The notes under the pieces: generated by a model | Database searches by the model: none | Seen by the model: the letters and a program-made list of their open reading frames with translations, nothing else | Told to the model about the DNA's origin: nothing | Source of the DNA: Pseudescherichia sp031998825 | GTDB taxonomy: Bacteria > Pseudomonadota > Gammaproteobacteria > Enterobacterales > Enterobacteriaceae | Length of the DNA: 64,000 nt | Direction: 5' to 3' | Assembly (NCBI RefSeq): GCF_031998825.1 | Contig: NZ_DAMACX010000021.1 | Span: forward strand, 1 to 64,000 | Translations under genes and position numbers: made by a program | In this document: positions 1-8,139 of the stretch, one piece after another | How positions within the stretch are numbered: position 1 is the stretch's first letter | Layout of the letters: the number at the start of each line of letters is the position of its first letter

Positions 1-116
1 ACGGCCTGAAAAAAGCCTCTGTTGAAATCGACCGTAAGATCCTGGCTGACATCGCTGTATTCGACAAAGTGGCATTCTCTGCCCTGGTCGAAAAAGCGAA
101 AGCAGCTCTGGCCTAA
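1..116 (+). CDS. rplT: 50S ribosomal protein L20, C-terminal part
   Basis: The window opens inside this gene; the frame starting at base 3 reads about 37 codons to a TAA at 114-116. The residues, including the ending KAKAALA, match the C-terminus of L20, a 23S rRNA-binding protein needed early in assembly of the large ribosomal subunit. In enteric bacteria rplT lies directly upstream of pheM-pheS-pheT, which is exactly the context here. The N-terminal two thirds lies outside the window. Confidence 0.93.
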
Positions 117-128
117 GCCAGTTAGAGA

Positions 129-152
129 GAGGGAGCCTGGCTCCCTCTTTTT
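129..152 (+). terminator. Rho-independent terminator after rplT
   Basis: A perfect 9-bp GC-rich inverted repeat (GAGGGAGCC / GGCTCCCTC) is followed by five T residues. It sits 12 bases after the rplT stop and before the pheM leader, so it ends the infC-rpmI-rplT transcript. Confidence 0.85.
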
Positions 153-180
153 ATTCCTGATCACACAAGGTAACGCAAGC

Positions 181-225
181 ATGAATGCTGCTATTTTCCG
201 CTTCTTTTTTTACTTTAGCACCTGA
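181..225 (+). CDS. pheM: pheST operon leader peptide
   Basis: ATG to TGA encodes the 14-residue peptide [14 protein letters not shown], which as far as I recall equals the E. coli PheM leader. Five of its 14 codons are phenylalanine. Known role: ribosome stalling on the Phe codons when charged tRNA-Phe is scarce lets RNA polymerase read through the attenuator downstream into pheST. The attenuator hairpin follows at 272-297, and pheS starts at 363. Confidence 0.95.
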
Positions 226-271
226 TTCCAGGAGGCTTGCGCGTGAAAGAAGAAACGAAAAACAGCGCCAG

Positions 272-297
272 AAAGCCTCCCCAGGGAGGCTTTTTTT
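272..297 (+). terminator. pheST transcription attenuator
   Basis: A 10-bp inverted repeat (AAAGCCTCCC / GGGAGGCTTT) runs into a T tract. It lies between the Phe-rich leader and pheS, the arrangement of the E. coli pheST attenuator. The region between leader stop and this hairpin can supply the competing antiterminator strand. Confidence 0.88.
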
Positions 298-362
298 ATG
301 CCTGTATGTAAAAAATATGAGATCACCATAACGGTGTCAGCACCGACATAATGAGGAAAACC

Positions 363-1346
363 ATGTCACATCTCGCAGAGCTGGTTGCCAGCGCCACGGC
401 AGCCATTAACGAGGCTACAGATATTGCGGCATTAGATAATGTACGCGTTGAATATCTGGGCAAAAAAGGGCAACTGACCCTTCAGATGACAACCCTGCGT
501 GAGCTGCCGCCTGAAGAGCGTCCAGCCGCCGGTGCGGTGATTAACGAAGCCAAAGAGCAGGTGCAGCAGGCGCTGAACGCCCGCAAAGAGATGCTGGAGA
601 GCGCCGCGCTGAACGCACGTCTGGCGGCGGAGACCATCGATATCTCTCTGCCGGGTCGTCGCATTGAGAACGGCGGTCTGCATCCGGTTACCCGCACCAT
701 CGACCGCATTGAGAACTTCTTCGGCGAGCTGGGCTTTACCGTGGCAACCGGTCCGGAAATCGAAGACGACTACCACAACTTTGATGCCCTGAACATTCCA
801 GGTCACCACCCGGCACGCGCCGACCACGATACCTTCTGGTTCGATGCGACTCGCCTGCTGCGTACCCAGACCTCTGGGGTGCAGATCCGCACCATGGAGA
901 ACCAGCAGCCGCCGATCCGCATTATTGCCCCGGGCCGCGTCTATCGTAACGACTACGATCAGACCCACACCCCAATGTTCCACCAGATGGAAGGGCTGAT
1001 CGTCGATAAAAACATCAGCTTTACCAACCTGAAAGGGACCCTGCACGACTTCCTGAACAACTTCTTTGAGGAAGATCTGCAGGTACGTTTCCGTCCTTCC
1101 TACTTCCCGTTTACCGAGCCCTCCGCTGAAGTGGACGTAATGGGTAAAAACGGTAAATGGCTGGAGGTGCTGGGCTGCGGTATGGTGCACCCGAATGTGC
1201 TACGCAACGTGGGCATCGATCCAGAGGTGTACTCTGGCTTCGCATTCGGCATGGGGATGGAGCGCCTGACCATGCTGCGCTATGGCGTGACTGACTTACG
1301 CGCATTCTTCGAAAACGATTTGCGTTTCCTCAAACAGTTTAAATAA
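363..1346 (+). CDS. pheS: Phenylalanine-tRNA ligase alpha subunit
   Basis: Cytoplasmic class II aminoacyl-tRNA synthetase subunit that carries the catalytic site for charging tRNA-Phe; it works as an alpha2-beta2 tetramer with PheT. The 327-residue product matches E. coli PheS throughout. Class II motif 2 lies near residues 200-220 (RVYRNDYDQTHTPMFHQMEG). Motif 3 is near 292-308 (GFAFGMGMERL), with the amino-acid pocket alanine at 294. I chose ATG 363 (MSHLAELV), which fits the family N-terminus and has a GAGGA ribosome site about 6 bases upstream; an in-frame ATG at 351 is less likely. pheT follows after 15 bases. Expression is controlled by the pheM attenuator. Confidence 0.97.
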   Translation: MSHLAELVASATAAINEATDIAALDNVRVEYLGKKGQLTLQMTTLRELPPEERPAAGAVINEAKEQVQQALNARKEMLESAALNARLAAETIDISLPGRRIENGGLHPVTRTIDRIENFFGELGFTVATGPEIEDDYHNFDALNIPGHHPARADHDTFWFDATRLLRTQTSGVQIRTMENQQPPIRIIAPGRVYRNDYDQTHTPMFHQMEGLIVDKNISFTNLKGTLHDFLNNFFEEDLQVRFRPSYFPFTEPSAEVDVMGKNGKWLEVLGCGMVHPNVLRNVGIDPEVYSGFAFGMGMERLTMLRYGVTDLRAFFENDLRFLKQFK

Positions 1347-1361
1347 AGGCAGGAAAAAATA

Positions 1362-3749
1362 ATGAAATTCAGTGAACTGTGGTTACGTGAATGGGTTAAC
1401 CCGGCGGTCGACAGCGACGCGCTCTCCGATCAAATCACTATGGCAGGCCTGGAAGTCGACGGCGTTGACGCCGTGGCCGGCAGCTTTAACGGCGTCGTGG
1501 TGGGCGAAGTCGTTGAGTGCGGCCAGCATCCGAACGCCGACAAGCTGCGGGTGACCAAGGTTAACGTCGGCGGCGAACGCCTGCTCGATATCGTCTGCGG
1601 TGCGCCAAACTGCCGCCAGGGGCTGAAGGTGGCCGTGGCGACCATCGGCGCGGTGCTGCCGGGCGATTTTAAAATTAAAGCTGCCAAGCTTCGCGGCGAA
1701 CCGTCCGAAGGGATGCTCTGCTCCTTCTCCGAGCTGGGCATTTCCGACGATCACAGCGGGATTATCGAACTGCCGGCGGATGCGCCGATCGGCACCGATA
1801 TTCGCGACTACCTCAAGCTCGACGATAACACCATTGAGATCAGCGTAACGCCGAACCGTGCCGACTGCCTGGGGATTATCGGCGTCGCCCGCGACGTTGC
1901 CGTGCTGAACAAGCTGCCGCTGACCGAGCCTGAGATGGCGCCGGTTGTGGCAACCCTCAGCGATACGCTGCCTATCCGTGTTGAAGCTGCTGTCGCCTGT
2001 CCGCGCTATCTGGGCCGTGTAGTCAAGGGTATCGACGTCACCGCACCAACCCCGCTGTGGATGCGTGAGAAGCTGCGCCGCTGTGGCATCCGCTCTATCG
2101 ACGCCGTTGTGGACGTGACTAACTTCGTCCTGCTGGAGCTGGGTCAGCCGATGCATGCCTTCGATCTGGGCCGCATTGAGGGCGGGATCGTTGTTCGTAT
2201 GGCGCAAGAGAACGAGACGCTGGTTCTGCTCGACGGCAGCGAAGCGAAATTGCAGTCCGATACGCTGGTTATCGCCGACCATAACAAAGCCCTGGCGATG
2301 GGCGGTATCTTTGGTGGCGAACACTCGAGCGTAAATGGGGAGACCCAGGACGTGCTGCTGGAGTGCGCCTTCTTTAGCCCGCTCTCCATCACCGGTCGCG
2401 CCCGTCGTCACGGTCTGCACACCGATGCCTCTCACCGCTACGAGCGCGGTGTCGATCCGGCGCTGCAGTATAAAGCGATGGAGCGTGCGACCCGCCTGCT
2501 GCTGGATATCTGCGGCGGCGAAGCCGGTCCGGTTATCGATGTGACTCACGACGCCGCGCTGCCGAAGCGCGCAACCATCACCCTGCGCCGCAGCAAGCTG
2601 GATCGACTGATCGGCCACCACATTGCCGACGAGCAGGTCAGCGATATTCTGCGCCGTCTGGGCTGTGAGGTGACCGAAGGTCAGGACGAGTGGCAGGCGG
2701 TAGCGCCAAGCTGGCGTTTTGATATGGAGATTGAAGAGGACCTGGTCGAAGAGGTTGCGCGCGTCTACGGCTACAACAGCATTCCTGATGAGCCGGTGCA
2801 GGCGGGTCTGATCATGGGTAGCCATCGCGAAGCAGAGCTGTCAATGAAGCGGGTGAAAACCATGCTTATCGACAAAGGCTACCAGGAAGTGATCACCTAC
2901 AGCTTCGTGGATCCGAAACTGCAGCAGCTGATCCATCCGGGCGAAGAAGCGCTGATCCTGCCAAGCCCGATCTCCAGCGAAATGTCGGCTATGCGCCTGT
3001 CGCTGCTGACCGGTCTGCTGGGCACGGTGGTCTATAACCAGAACCGTCAGCAGAGCCGCGTACGCATTTTTGAAACCGGGCTGCGCTTTGTACCTGATAC
3101 GCAGGCGAATCTGGGGATCCGTCAGGATGTGATGCTGGCCGGAGTTATTACCGGAAGTCGCTACGAAGAGCACTGGAACCTGGCAAAAGAGAGCGTCGAT
3201 TTCTATGATTTAAAAGGCGATCTGGAATCCGTTCTCGATCTGACCGGCAAGCTGGCTGACGTTCAGTTTAAAGCTGAAGCCAATCCGGCGCTGCACCCAG
3301 GCCAGTCCGCCGCGATTTATCTGAAAGGCGAACGTATTGGTTTTATTGGGGTTGTGCATCCTGAGCTGGAACGTAAACTGGATCTTAACGGCCGGACGCT
3401 GGTGTTTGAGATTGAGTGGAACGCCATCGCAGACCGTGTGATTTCGCAGGCGCGGGAGGTTTCACGCTTCCCGGCAAACCGTCGTGATATCGCGGTTGTG
3501 GTCGCGGAAAACGTCCCTGCAGCAGATGTTTTGGCTGAGTGTAAGAAAGTTGGCGTAAATCAGGTAGTTGGCGTAAACTTGTTTGATGTGTACCGCGGCA
3601 AGGGCGTAGCGGAGGGCTATAAGAGCCTCGCTATCACCCTGATCCTTCAGGATACCGGCCGTACACTCGAAGAAGAGGAGATTGCCGCTACCGTTGCCAG
3701 ATGTGTAGAGGCATTGAAAGAGCGATTCCAGGCATCATTGAGGGATTGA
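1362..3749 (+). CDS. pheT: Phenylalanine-tRNA ligase beta subunit
   Basis: Large subunit of PheRS, 795 residues, the usual length in enterics. It holds the N-terminal EMAP/tRNA-binding-like domain (about residues 40-150), the B3/B4 editing domain that hydrolyses Tyr-tRNA-Phe (about 210-390), the B5 domain (about 400-475), a catalytically inactive class II core, and a C-terminal anticodon-binding B8 domain (about 700-795). These boundaries come from the family. It is co-transcribed with pheS, and ihfA starts 4 bases after its stop; in E. coli an ihfA promoter lies inside pheT. Confidence 0.97.
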   Translation: MKFSELWLREWVNPAVDSDALSDQITMAGLEVDGVDAVAGSFNGVVVGEVVECGQHPNADKLRVTKVNVGGERLLDIVCGAPNCRQGLKVAVATIGAVLPGDFKIKAAKLRGEPSEGMLCSFSELGISDDHSGIIELPADAPIGTDIRDYLKLDDNTIEISVTPNRADCLGIIGVARDVAVLNKLPLTEPEMAPVVATLSDTLPIRVEAAVACPRYLGRVVKGIDVTAPTPLWMREKLRRCGIRSIDAVVDVTNFVLLELGQPMHAFDLGRIEGGIVVRMAQENETLVLLDGSEAKLQSDTLVIADHNKALAMGGIFGGEHSSVNGETQDVLLECAFFSPLSITGRARRHGLHTDASHRYERGVDPALQYKAMERATRLLLDICGGEAGPVIDVTHDAALPKRATITLRRSKLDRLIGHHIADEQVSDILRRLGCEVTEGQDEWQAVAPSWRFDMEIEEDLVEEVARVYGYNSIPDEPVQAGLIMGSHREAELSMKRVKTMLIDKGYQEVITYSFVDPKLQQLIHPGEEALILPSPISSEMSAMRLSLLTGLLGTVVYNQNRQQSRVRIFETGLRFVPDTQANLGIRQDVMLAGVITGSRYEEHWNLAKESVDFYDLKGDLESVLDLTGKLADVQFKAEANPALHPGQSAAIYLKGERIGFIGVVHPELERKLDLNGRTLVFEIEWNAIADRVISQAREVSRFPANRRDIAVVVAENVPAADVLAECKKVGVNQVVGVNLFDVYRGKGVAEGYKSLAITLILQDTGRTLEEEEIAATVARCVEALKERFQASLRD

Positions 3750-3753
3750 ACCT

Positions 3754-4053
3754 ATGGCGCTTACAAAAGCTGAAATGTCAGAATATCTGTTTGATAAGCT
3801 TGGGCTTAGCAAACGGGATGCCAAAGAGCTGGTAGAGCTGTTTTTCGAAGAGATCCGTCGCGCTCTGGAAAATGGTGAGCAGGTAAAACTCTCCGGTTTT
3901 GGTAACTTTGATCTGCGTGATAAGAATCAACGCCCGGGACGTAACCCGAAAACGGGCGAGGATATTCCCATTACAGCCCGGCGCGTGGTGACCTTCAGAC
4001 CCGGCCAGAAGCTAAAAAGCCGTGTCGAAAACGCTTCGCCCAAAGCAGAGTAA
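3754..4053 (+). CDS. ihfA: Integration host factor alpha subunit
   Basis: A 99-residue DNABII nucleoid protein that bends DNA sharply as a heterodimer with IhfB. It acts in recombination, replication and sigma-54 transcription. The intercalating proline is at residue 65 within the conserved RPGRNPKTGE loop. It starts 4 bases after pheT, so it belongs to the pheST-ihfA transcript, and a strong terminator follows. Confidence 0.97.
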   Translation: MALTKAEMSEYLFDKLGLSKRDAKELVELFFEEIRRALENGEQVKLSGFGNFDLRDKNQRPGRNPKTGEDIPITARRVVTFRPGQKLKSRVENASPKAE

Positions 4054-4065
4054 TCTGAACTAACC

Positions 4066-4097
4066 AAAAAGGCCGCCCGTGCGGCCTTTTTTCTTTT
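4066..4097 (+). terminator. Terminator of the pheST-ihfA operon
   Basis: An 11-bp inverted repeat (AAAAAGGCCGC / GCGGCCTTTTT) with a 4-base loop is followed by a T-rich tail. It separates ihfA from btuC. Confidence 0.9.
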
Positions 4098-4154
4098 CAC
4101 TCGCCGCTCGGCATCTTAAAATCAACCCTCATGACGTTAAGCAGGATGGATCCG

Positions 4155-5135
4155 ATGCTAGCTCTTGCTCACCTACAGACCCGTCGCCACGCCCGCTGGC
4201 TTGGCGGACTCTCACTGCTTCTGCTGCTGGCTATTGTGGTTAGCCTCTGTGCGGGCGATCAATGGATTGCGCCCGGCGACTGGCTAAGCCCGCGCGGGCA
4301 GCTCTTCGTTTGGCAAATCCGTCTGCCCCGTACCCTTGCGGTGGTGCTGGTCGGGGCGGCGCTGGCGCTCTGCGGCACCCTGATGCAGGCGCTGTTTGAA
4401 AACCCGCTGGCGGAGCCTGGGCTGCTTGGCGTCTCTAACGGCGCGGGCGTTGGCCTGATTGCTGCCGTCATGCTGGGGCAGGGGACGCTGCCCGTCTGGG
4501 CGCTTGGCCTGTGCGCCATCGCCGGGGCGCTGATGATCACCCTTATTCTGCTGCACTTCGCCCGCCGCCATCTCTCTATCAGCCGTTTGCTGCTGGCGGG
4601 CGTTGCGCTGGGCATTATTTGTAGCGCACTGATGACGTGGGCCATCTACTTCTCTACCTCATTTGACCTGCGCCAGCTCATGTACTGGATGATGGGCGGG
4701 TTTGGCGGCGTTGACTGGCAACAGGGGTGGCTGATGCTGGCATTGCTACCGGTGATGGGATGGGTCTGCATGCAGTCGCAGCCGCTCAATATGCTGGCGC
4801 TGGGGGAGCCCTCTGCCCGCCAGTTGGGCCTGCCTCTATGGTTCTGGCGCAACATACTGGTGGTCGCCACCGGCTGGATGGTGGGCGTCAGCGTCGCGCT
4901 GGCTGGATCGATCGGTTTTATCGGCCTGGTGATCCCCCATATTCTGCGCCTCTGTGGCCTGACCGATCACCGCGTGCTGCTGCCCGGCTGTGCGCTGGCA
5001 GGGGCAAGCGCGCTGCTGTTTGCGGATATTGTCGCCCGCCAGGCGCTTAACGCGGCAGAGCTGCCTATTGGGGTCGTCACCGCCACGCTAGGTGCACCGG
5101 TGTTTATCTGGCTGCTGCTGAAGGCGGCGCGGTAA
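4155..5135 (+). CDS. btuC: Vitamin B12 ABC importer, permease BtuC
   Basis: Inner-membrane permease of the BtuCDF cobalamin importer (FecCD family), expected to span the membrane about ten times per monomer. The 326-residue product matches E. coli BtuC in length, with conserved FENPLAEPGLLGVSNGAGVG (residues about 84-103) and the coupling region near GEPSARQLGLP. ATG 4155 was chosen over 4131 because MLALAHLQ aligns with the family start and AGGA lies 8 bases upstream. btuE and the ATPase btuD follow on the same strand. Confidence 0.95.
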   Translation: MLALAHLQTRRHARWLGGLSLLLLLAIVVSLCAGDQWIAPGDWLSPRGQLFVWQIRLPRTLAVVLVGAALALCGTLMQALFENPLAEPGLLGVSNGAGVGLIAAVMLGQGTLPVWALGLCAIAGALMITLILLHFARRHLSISRLLLAGVALGIICSALMTWAIYFSTSFDLRQLMYWMMGGFGGVDWQQGWLMLALLPVMGWVCMQSQPLNMLALGEPSARQLGLPLWFWRNILVVATGWMVGVSVALAGSIGFIGLVIPHILRLCGLTDHRVLLPGCALAGASALLFADIVARQALNAAELPIGVVTATLGAPVFIWLLLKAAR

Positions 5136-5276
5136 TCTCGCCACCGCACCGCACTTAACTCCCTATCGCGAAGAAACTTTTACGATAAAATTGCGGATGA
5201 ATGCACGCCGTCTTATTGTCTATTATTAAAGGCCGGCGACTGAACCGGTGGCACGTTTGATAACCAAGGGGAAGCT

Positions 5277-5828
5277 ATGCAACACGATATTCTGAACACT
5301 GACGTGACGACAATTGATGGTGAGAAGACCACGCTTGCAGATTACCAGGGCAAGGTGCTGCTGGTGGTCAACGTAGCGTCAAAATGCGGCCTGACGGCGC
5401 AGTATGAGCAGCTGGAGAACATTCACAAGGCCTGGGCGAAAGACGGTTTCGTGGTGCTCGGCTTTCCCTGCAACCAGTTTTTAGGCCAGGAGCCAGGCAG
5501 TGAAGAGGAGATTAAAACCTTCTGCAGCACAACCTATGGCGTTACCTTCCCGATGTTCAGCAAAATTGACGTTAACGGTGAGAATCGTCATCCCCTCTAT
5601 CAGAAGCTGATCGCCGCTGCACCCACTGCCGTTGCGCCGGAAAAAAGCGGGTTCTACGAGCGCCTCGCCAGCAAAGGCCGCGCGCCGCTCTATCCTGACG
5701 ATATTCTCTGGAACTTTGAAAAATTCCTGATTGGCCGCGATGGAGAGGTCGTCCAGCGCTTTGCGCCAGACATGACGCCGGAAGATCCCATCGTGATGGA
5801 AGCCATCAAGCTGGCGTTAGCAAAATAG
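5277..5828 (+). CDS. btuE: Glutathione peroxidase-family thiol peroxidase BtuE
   Basis: A 183-residue thioredoxin-fold peroxidase that reduces hydrogen and organic peroxides with thioredoxin or glutathione. In E. coli it is not needed for B12 uptake despite its name. The peroxidatic Cys37 lies in ASKCGLT, with a second conserved cysteine in FPCNQF and the conserved WNFEKFLIG near the C-terminus. AAGGGGAA lies just before the ATG. Its stop overlaps the btuD GTG start by one base, which indicates translational coupling. Confidence 0.95.
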   Translation: MQHDILNTDVTTIDGEKTTLADYQGKVLLVVNVASKCGLTAQYEQLENIHKAWAKDGFVVLGFPCNQFLGQEPGSEEEIKTFCSTTYGVTFPMFSKIDVNGENRHPLYQKLIAAAPTAVAPEKSGFYERLASKGRAPLYPDDILWNFEKFLIGRDGEVVQRFAPDMTPEDPIVMEAIKLALAK

Positions 5829-6577
5829 TGAACGCGCTGATGACGCTACAGGATGTAGCGGAATCTGGCAGGCTGGGGCCCGTCACGGCCAGGGTAAATG
5901 TCGGTGAGATCCTGCATCTGGTGGGGCCAAACGGCGCCGGGAAAAGTACCCTGCTGGCACGTATGGCAGGACTGGCGAGTGGGCCGGGAAGCATCACGCT
6001 AAACGGCAAACCGCTGAGTGCCTGGCATGCGACCGCGCTGGCCCGGCGTCGTGCTTACCTTACCCAGCAGCAGCATCCGCCTTTTGCCATGCCGGTCTGG
6101 CACTACCTGACGCTGCACCAGCCCGATCGTAAGCATACTGAACTGCTGCATGACGTTGCCGGTGCGCTGGGGCTTGAGGATAAGCTCGGGCGCACGGCGA
6201 ACCAGCTCTCAGGCGGGGAGTGGCAGCGGGTGCGTCTGGCGGCAGTGATTTTGCAGATCCATCCGGCCGGTAACCCAGAGGGAGAGCTGCTGCTGCTGGA
6301 TGAACCGATGAATAGCCTGGACGTTGCCCAGCAGGCGGCGTTCGATCGCCTGCTTAGCGCGCTCTATCGGGCGGGTATTACCGTTGTGATGAGCAGCCAC
6401 GATCTTAACCATACTCTGCGTCATGCCCACCAGGCATGGCTGCTGCGTAACGGTAAGCTGATTGCCAGCGGCCCACGTGATAGCGTGCTGACGCCTGCCA
6501 GGCTGGCCCAGGCCTACGGTATGCCTTTTCGTCGCCTTGATGTAGAGGGGCATAGCGTACTTATTTCTACGCTGTAA
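5828..6577 (+). CDS. btuD: Vitamin B12 ABC importer, ATPase BtuD
   Basis: A 249-residue ABC ATPase that drives BtuC. Walker A is GPNGAGKST (residues 33-41), the ABC signature is LSGGEWQR (near 128), Walker B is LLLLDEPMNSLD (near 152), and the switch histidine is in SSHDLNH. The start is GTG at 5828, overlapping the btuE stop by one base. The length equals that of E. coli BtuD. nlpC follows after 77 bases. Confidence 0.95.
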   Translation: MNALMTLQDVAESGRLGPVTARVNVGEILHLVGPNGAGKSTLLARMAGLASGPGSITLNGKPLSAWHATALARRRAYLTQQQHPPFAMPVWHYLTLHQPDRKHTELLHDVAGALGLEDKLGRTANQLSGGEWQRVRLAAVILQIHPAGNPEGELLLLDEPMNSLDVAQQAAFDRLLSALYRAGITVVMSSHDLNHTLRHAHQAWLLRNGKLIASGPRDSVLTPARLAQAYGMPFRRLDVEGHSVLISTL

Positions 6578-6654
6578 ACGCATAGCATATTGCGCGGCGC
6601 TTTCCCGCCACGTTAAATTACTGGAAAAATAATAGAGCAGAGGATCCGCCCTGA

Positions 6655-7119
6655 ATGCGCCTATGGTTTCTTTTCGCCACCGTGCTTTTTTTAGCAGGGT
6701 GCAGCCACCACCGGGCTCCACCGCCGAATCCACGGCTGGCGGACTCGATTACCGTTATCGCTAATCTTAACGATCAGCTCAGCCACTGGCGGGGTACGCC
6801 GTATCGTTACGGCGGTATGAGCCGGGGCGGCATAGACTGCTCCGGGTTTGTGCTGATGACCTTCCGGGATCGCTTCGATCTCCGTCTGCCTCGCGAGACG
6901 CGTCAGCAGGCAAAGGTGGGAACAGAAATTGATAAAGATGAACTGTTACCTGGGGATTTAGTTTTCTTCAAGACCGGCTCCGGCGACAGCGGCCTGCACG
7001 TGGGGATCTACGATACCGATAACCAGTTCATTCACGCCTCCACCAGCCGGGGGGTAATGAGGTCCTCTCTCGATAACGTCTACTGGCGTAAAAAGTTCTG
7101 GCAGGCGCGCAGAATTTAA
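6655..7119 (+). CDS. nlpC: NlpC/P60 family lipoprotein
   Basis: A 154-residue predicted outer-membrane lipoprotein. The signal peptide ends in the lipobox LAGC, with lipidated Cys16. The NlpC/P60 peptidase domain carries the expected Cys62 (GIDCSGFV), His115 (GLHVGIY) and His127 triad, so it is probably an active cell-wall peptidase. It is last in the btuC-btuE-btuD-nlpC block, as in E. coli, and a hairpin follows at 7139. Confidence 0.93.
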   Translation: MRLWFLFATVLFLAGCSHHRAPPPNPRLADSITVIANLNDQLSHWRGTPYRYGGMSRGGIDCSGFVLMTFRDRFDLRLPRETRQQAKVGTEIDKDELLPGDLVFFKTGSGDSGLHVGIYDTDNQFIHASTSRGVMRSSLDNVYWRKKFWQARRI

Positions 7120-7138
7120 TTTTTTCGCCATATTATGG

Positions 7139-7172
7139 AAACGGGGTCATAACATGGCGCCGTTTTCTTTTT
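7139..7172 (+). terminator. Terminator after nlpC
   Basis: GAAACGG pairs with CCGTTTTC across an imperfect inner stem, followed by a run of T residues. It fits the end of the btu-nlpC transcript. Confidence 0.65.
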
Positions 7173-7362
7173 GCATAACGTAACATTTCCACACGTTGGA
7201 AAGTATTTACTCAATATATTAATGCTTACTAATTAGGCAGCTGATAATTATCAACTATCGTACTAATTTATAATGCCCGACTGGCAATTATCTTCCTCCC
7301 AGGATAACCTTAATTATGGGCAAGGGACCGTCTAAAATTATTTTGGGAGCGTGGAGCAGACA

Positions 7363-8076
7363 ATGATTGTATCGCTCGACAATACCTGGTGCTCTGAACT
7401 GCTATTCAACCCAGCGCGCGATGCGCAGGGCAGGCTTCAGGGGCTTGAAATTGTCGTTAACTTTATTGGTATAGACCCCGACGTGCGCATTCCCACAGAG
7501 CTTGTGCTGCCGCGCCTGACGTCGCAGCAGGCTATTGCGCTGTTTAACGAACAGCTGGAGCTGATTGACGCCTGCCAGCTCTTTTTTATTCAGCATCATC
7601 TTATAGCATGGATCAATATTAATCCGGTTATTGCTGGTGCACTTTTAATGGATGAAAAGCTGGCCGCTTCGGTAAATCGTTTCCCCTTTATTGAATTTAC
7701 CATCAATGAAAATTACCCGCAGTTAAACAGGGGGAATGAGAATCCTTTACTGGAGCAACTGGCTAATCGTTATTCTATGGTGCTGGCTGATTTTGGGGCA
7801 GGGACGGCGTCGACCCGAGCTATATTTGATGGTCTTTTTACGCGTGTTGCGCTGGATAAAAACTTTGTTAATCAGCGTCTCAGGGCGCGATCGTTTCAGC
7901 CATTTATGCAGGCCATCGTTACCCAAATAAAACCTTACTGCCGCTCAATGATGATTGCAGGCATTGACAGCGAACAGGCGCTGAAGAAAGTGACGCCGTT
8001 TGCCTTTAGCGCGATGCAGGGGCGCCTGTGGCCGCCGGTGCCTCCGCAGCAGGTTACCCAACTGGTGCAGGGATAA
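7363..8076 (+). CDS. ydiV: Degenerate EAL-domain anti-FlhDC factor
   Basis: A 237-residue EAL-fold protein that aligns end to end with E. coli/Salmonella YdiV (RflP). That protein binds FlhD and prevents FlhD4C2 from activating flagellar genes instead of degrading cyclic di-GMP. The normal EAL catalytic motif is replaced (LEIV near residue 23), consistent with loss of phosphodiesterase activity. Conserved stretches include FFIQHHLIAW, FIEFTINENYPQLN and FDGLFTRVALDK. ATG 7363 was chosen over GTG 7351 because GGAG lies 7 bases before it and MIVSLDN aligns with the family start. The 240 bases upstream are AT-rich and look like its own promoter region. Confidence 0.88.
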   Translation: MIVSLDNTWCSELLFNPARDAQGRLQGLEIVVNFIGIDPDVRIPTELVLPRLTSQQAIALFNEQLELIDACQLFFIQHHLIAWININPVIAGALLMDEKLAASVNRFPFIEFTINENYPQLNRGNENPLLEQLANRYSMVLADFGAGTASTRAIFDGLFTRVALDKNFVNQRLRARSFQPFMQAIVTQIKPYCRSMMIAGIDSEQALKKVTPFAFSAMQGRLWPPVPPQQVTQLVQG

Positions 8077-8139
8077 CCGCGCACTCTGCCAGTGTTTATT
8101 CCTCCTGATACCTTCTACACTACAGGAAGAGGAGGAACC

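Noticed and set aside
1383..2825. 480-codon open frame on the minus strand
   Set aside because: It lies fully antisense to pheT, whose high-GC codon bias keeps the opposite frame open; there are no family features or ribosome site.
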